The position numbers and the translations under genes were made by a program. 64,000 nt of DNA. Origin: Candidatus Nitrososphaera evergladensis SR1 (lineage in GTDB: Archaea; Thermoproteota; Nitrososphaeria; Nitrososphaerales; Nitrososphaeraceae). The notes beneath the pieces are model-generated. The model was given only the letters and a program-made list of their open reading frames with translations. It was not told the DNA's origin and searched no databases. The stretch's first letter is position 1, and every line of letters starts with the position of its first letter. This document shows, one piece after another, positions 61,218 to 64,000 of the stretch. The DNA lies in assembly GCF_000730285.1 (NCBI RefSeq), contig NZ_CP007174.1, positions 2,418,001 to 2,482,000 of the forward strand, read 5' to 3'.

Positions 61218-61335
61218 TTAGATAATAATTAATTGCAAGGTTATAGTTAAGAATTCTCAACCGCGATAGCATAAATACAAGAAAACGTAAGGACCAAGAA
61301 AGGCTTATTGTTCACATGGCGGTTCTTTTGAACGA

Positions 61336-62727
61336 TTGCTATTAGCAGATATTCTAAAATTAAAGGCAGAATTGGAGAAGAAATCAGAGGATCAACTTAA
61401 GGAACTTGACCTTACCAATTACGAATTGGATTTCGTATTGCCTTACATGCTAATTGATCACATACCGAAGAACCTAGACCTTGTAATGGATATCGTGGAA
61501 AGAAAACTAAAAGTCAGATGGGCTCTTCACGACTCATGGGCATACCTAGTCAATAAAGTCGGAGCGGCCCGATTTGAAGAAGCCATGGAAGTGGTGGATA
61601 AATGGTTTAATGAACCAAATCTCAAGACAAAGATTTCCAATATCATTCCAGAACTTTGCAGAAATATCGATAAGATACGACTCCTACCATTCTTAGAGAA
61701 TTGGGCCAAACAGGATGAAGTACGTCTTGATACTGCCATGGATTCACTAAGTATGGTTATGTTTAAAGTAATATTGGATATTGGGAGAAAGATTCCTGCT
61801 AGTGATATCCTCAAGCAAGCGGAATCCAAAGAAAGCGAATTTCTTCGTAGGTCTTTGCATTTATTAGAAGGAATAGCAAAGCACAAGGATCTTGATGTTT
61901 CCTTTTTCATAGGTGGAGAAGAAAATAAGATATTTCAGTGCGCCTCAGTGATAGAGGCAATAAAATACTACAGAGACTCTTTAGATTACGATCAAATCCG
62001 CCAAGCAGCATCGATCTACCACAACATAGAATCTTTTATGGGAAAGTCTTGGTTCATGAAAATGAAAGACGAACGGAACAAGACAAACGTGGTTCTGCGA
62101 CTAATGTCTTTCAATGATAAGAATTTTCTTTCAAATTTCAATATAACCCTTGGAAATATTCTTAGCGAGAAACTACCAGGAACAAAACAGCTTAGAATGA
62201 ACTTGCAATCTAAAGCGTTAAGGCAAGACTATGCCACCTTAAGTGAAATTGGATTTCTTTCGCATTTTCTCCGAAAATCGAAAATCGAACTCTATCCTTC
62301 GGTTGGCGTGAAAAAGCTAGACTTCAAAATTTGGATATCGGAAAGCCCTATTCTTTTCGAAGTAAAAAATCTGGCTATGTATCGGTACCTAAAGGCCTTA
62401 GAGGGGACTTTCATAACATTACCTGACACCGTCAAACGGAAAATTTGCACAGAATATGACGAACAGCTAATGAGCTTGGACATAGATTTGCCGCTATTGA
62501 TGGCAATCGATCTGAGAGATTCCGAGGCAGGAATCGATGAGGTAGGTGCTTCAACCAGATATTTTGAAGGAAAAATGAAAAATCTCACAGGAGTAGTCCT
62601 GTTTAGGAATCCCCTATATCATTCATCGAAATCAAAAACCGAAGGCATGATTATCACTAATGACTTTGCTATCAACCCACTGTCACCTTCAACATTGGAG
62701 AAATTGAAGCAGGTGTTATTTGCCTAA
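61336..62727 (+). CDS. Alpha-helical repeat protein with C-terminal PD-(D/E)XK-like nuclease site
   Basis: 463 residues from TTG 61336. The first 290 are helical, HEAT-solenoid-like (MDIVERKLKVRWALHDSW, KISNIIPELCRNIDKIRLLP). The C-terminal 160 include Glu304 in ATLSEIGFLSHFLRKS, Asp329 in GVKKLDFKIW and Glu342-Val-Lys344 in ILFEVKNLAM. This spacing fits the PD-(D/E)XK nuclease core. Solenoid plus nuclease is a design used in several anti-phage systems; this family is not one I recognise. Convergent with, and overlapping by 12 bases, the second nuclease gene. Confidence 0.8.
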   Translation: MLLADILKLKAELEKKSEDQLKELDLTNYELDFVLPYMLIDHIPKNLDLVMDIVERKLKVRWALHDSWAYLVNKVGAARFEEAMEVVDKWFNEPNLKTKISNIIPELCRNIDKIRLLPFLENWAKQDEVRLDTAMDSLSMVMFKVILDIGRKIPASDILKQAESKESEFLRRSLHLLEGIAKHKDLDVSFFIGGEENKIFQCASVIEAIKYYRDSLDYDQIRQAASIYHNIESFMGKSWFMKMKDERNKTNVVLRLMSFNDKNFLSNFNITLGNILSEKLPGTKQLRMNLQSKALRQDYATLSEIGFLSHFLRKSKIELYPSVGVKKLDFKIWISESPILFEVKNLAMYRYLKALEGTFITLPDTVKRKICTEYDEQLMSLDIDLPLLMAIDLRDSEAGIDEVGASTRYFEGKMKNLTGVVLFRNPLYHSSKSKTEGMIITNDFAINPLSPSTLEKLKQVLFA

Positions 62728-63309
62728 TTGCATAATTCTGTTAGAACTGTGGAGATGTCGCTGTCTATTCAATGCTACAATTTGCTTTAACTGAGTTCGG
62801 AGTTTTTCGGTGTATTTCAATCTCAAAAGATCTAGTGCGATATACTGTTTCGATTGATGTGGTGGAATTCCATACCCTCTTGCAAGCTCTTCCAGGCAGC
62901 ATCTTCTAAGATAACAGATTTGTTTAATAGACGGTTTTGTCGTCATTGCTCTTGGCTTCTTCTTCACAATTGTTTCATCATAGACAAGATCAAGGTAGAG
63001 TATGCCAAACTCCTCAGCGGAATTCCGGTACTTATTTGCCTTCACCTCGTCGTCCGTAGCGATGAACGTTCTGTCCACAAATGGTGCAATATCTTTTAGT
63101 TGAGTGAATGCCTTTTCAAATACATCCTTTTTCGATTTCACTTCAATTGCGATGACTTGATCCTCTTTTATTGCCAGAACGTCAACATCGGATACAATGT
63201 TTGACCATGCAATGTTCAAGGTCGCGTGCGGATACGTTGTGAAGCCCTGAATTCTGAAATAGTCTTCTACTACAGAAATTAGAGGTACTTCATGAATTCC
63301 TCTAATCAT
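62716..63309 (-). CDS. PD-(D/E)XK nuclease-like protein
   Basis: 197 residues. Nuclease core: Asp43 in SDVDVLAIKED and Glu56-Val-Lys58 in VIAIEVKSKKDVF, with a preceding Glu15. The C-terminal 60 residues form a helical basic region (CYLRRCCLEELARGYGIPPH, LLRLKYTEKLRTQLKQIVAL). It overlaps the protease gene upstream by 8 bases, so the two are co-expressed. Confidence 0.85.
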   Translation of the reverse strand: MIRGIHEVPLISVVEDYFRIQGFTTYPHATLNIAWSNIVSDVDVLAIKEDQVIAIEVKSKKDVFEKAFTQLKDIAPFVDRTFIATDDEVKANKYRNSAEEFGILYLDLVYDETIVKKKPRAMTTKPSIKQICYLRRCCLEELARGYGIPPHQSKQYIALDLLRLKYTEKLRTQLKQIVALNRQRHLHSSNRIMQLGK

Positions 63310-64000
63310 ATCTATCCCAGTATGATGATTCCATTGACTCAGTTGCCGTGTGTGATCGTTCGCGTTCTCTTTCCATCGCTTCCTTTAGTGTTAGAAATCC
63401 TTTAGGAGGACGCTGAGCTTCAATTACGAGAACTCCGCCATATCTTAGAGATAGCCTTGACAACTCTTGAATGGGAATATTGTCTAGCTTCGGCCTCAAT
63501 CTAAATCTCCACCAACCAATCGAGTTTTTCTTATATGCATACACTGCTTTTTTGACATGCGTCCACTTTCCGACATTCACTCCTTTCTCACGAACTAATT
63601 GTAATTTTTGCTGCCCCTTTGTGCCATCTACCATAATAGCAGTATAATTATCGAGAGTAGTCGGCAAAGAATAGTTATCTGAATGAACCAGGAATAGAGT
63701 TACTTTTACGGGCTGCACCATAATGGGTATTCGAATCTCATGAATCGGTATCCTATGTTCATTCATATTTGCAAACACTCCCTCAAAAATCACTCGAACC
63801 TTCCTATCACTTGTTGTCGACAATTCATCTGTATCCAAACAGCCGAATCCGCCAAACTCGTCATATGCGGCTGTCGGTTTACATGCACTGTATGCCAGAG
63901 CTTTCAATGTTTCGCAATTCTTCACTCTATCTCTCAATGAGAAATCCAACAAGGCAAGATGTCTAGCAAATAGAGGAGCAGCCATGCTTGTCCCATAGTG
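63302..64000 (-). CDS. Subtilisin-like (S8) serine protease, C-terminal part (cut by the right edge)
   Basis: The visible 232 residues begin HYGTSMAAPLFARH, the S8 peptidase motif around the catalytic Ser (codon 63986-63988); the Asp and His lie beyond the window. The rest (VRVIFEGVFANMNEHRIPIH, MVQPVKVTLFLVHSDNY, YGGVLVIEAQRPP) forms a beta-rich C-terminal domain, and the tail is Ser/Glu-rich. It overlaps the PD-(D/E)XK gene by 8 bases (operon). S8 proteases in defence islands usually work with an ATPase or nuclease. The full gene and its upstream partners are not in view. Confidence 0.9.
   Translation of the reverse strand, partial: HYGTSMAAPLFARHLALLDFSLRDRVKNCETLKALAYSACKPTAAYDEFGGFGCLDTDELSTTSDRKVRVIFEGVFANMNEHRIPIHEIRIPIMVQPVKVTLFLVHSDNYSLPTTLDNYTAIMVDGTKGQQKLQLVREKGVNVGKWTHVKKAVYAYKKNSIGWWRFRLRPKLDNIPIQELSRLSLRYGGVLVIEAQRPPKGFLTLKEAMERERERSHTATESMESSYWDRYD

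Overview
The window is a chromosomal segment of an ammonia-oxidising thaumarchaeon (Nitrososphaerota), most like the genus Nitrososphaera. Supporting markers are a eukaryote-type DNA topoisomerase IB, an Alba chromatin protein, a group II chaperonin (thermosome), uS11, RtcB, an F420-type LLM oxidoreductase, a methionine synthase split into two genes, membrane-bound winged-helix regulators and several very small C2H2 zinc-finger proteins. Many genes start with TTG or GTG, with a TATA box about 27 bases upstream and no Shine-Dalgarno site, which indicates leaderless transcripts. Three intronless tRNAs are present (Met-CAT, Phe-GAA, Thr-CGT). There is no rRNA, CRISPR array or recognisable transposase.

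Layout. 1-12.6 kb: citrate synthase (cut by the left edge), F420-type oxidoreductase, beta-CASP nuclease, purN, MFS transporter, UbiE-like methyltransferase, MrfA/YprA-like helicase, topoisomerase IB, a secreted and membrane-anchored winged-helix regulator, and a CBS/zinc-finger protein. 12.7-22 kb: two tRNAs, purB, rtcB with two small co-transcribed genes, uS11, a methyltransferase, a membrane protein and a histidine kinase convergent with a response regulator. 22-24 kb: an AT-rich patch with an unrecognised Asp-rich protein and a membrane protein. 24-29 kb: a C2H2 peptide, thiL, a phosphohexomutase, a PII protein, tRNA-Thr and the thermosome. 29-36.5 kb: many small genes (zinc fingers, twin SFGVD peptides, two related helical-domain proteins, MarC, a sequon-rich secreted protein) plus a perfect 14-bp-arm hairpin. 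36.5-53.4 kb: ion transporter, alcohol dehydrogenase, Nudix, a second membrane regulator, MgtC-like protein, orphan D12-class methylase, TetR, asnS, Alba, both metH halves and a secreted pterin-dehydratase-like gene with a probable frameshift.

From 53.5 kb to the right edge the sequence is visibly AT-richer and looks like an acquired defence island. It holds a complete type I restriction-modification operon (hsdR-hsdM-hsdS). Beyond it lies a cluster I do not recognise as a described system: a 223-aa unknown protein, a TPR protein, an alpha-helical protein with a C-terminal PD-(D/E)XK-like site, a second PD-(D/E)XK-like protein, and the C-terminal part of a subtilisin-like protease overlapping it. 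This cluster is the best candidate for an undescribed system, but it is cut by the window edge.

Two genome-organisation features stand out. Five convergent gene pairs overlap by exactly four bases at a CTAG, where each strand reads its own TAG stop. The start sites of many genes are best explained by promoter position rather than by ribosome binding sites.
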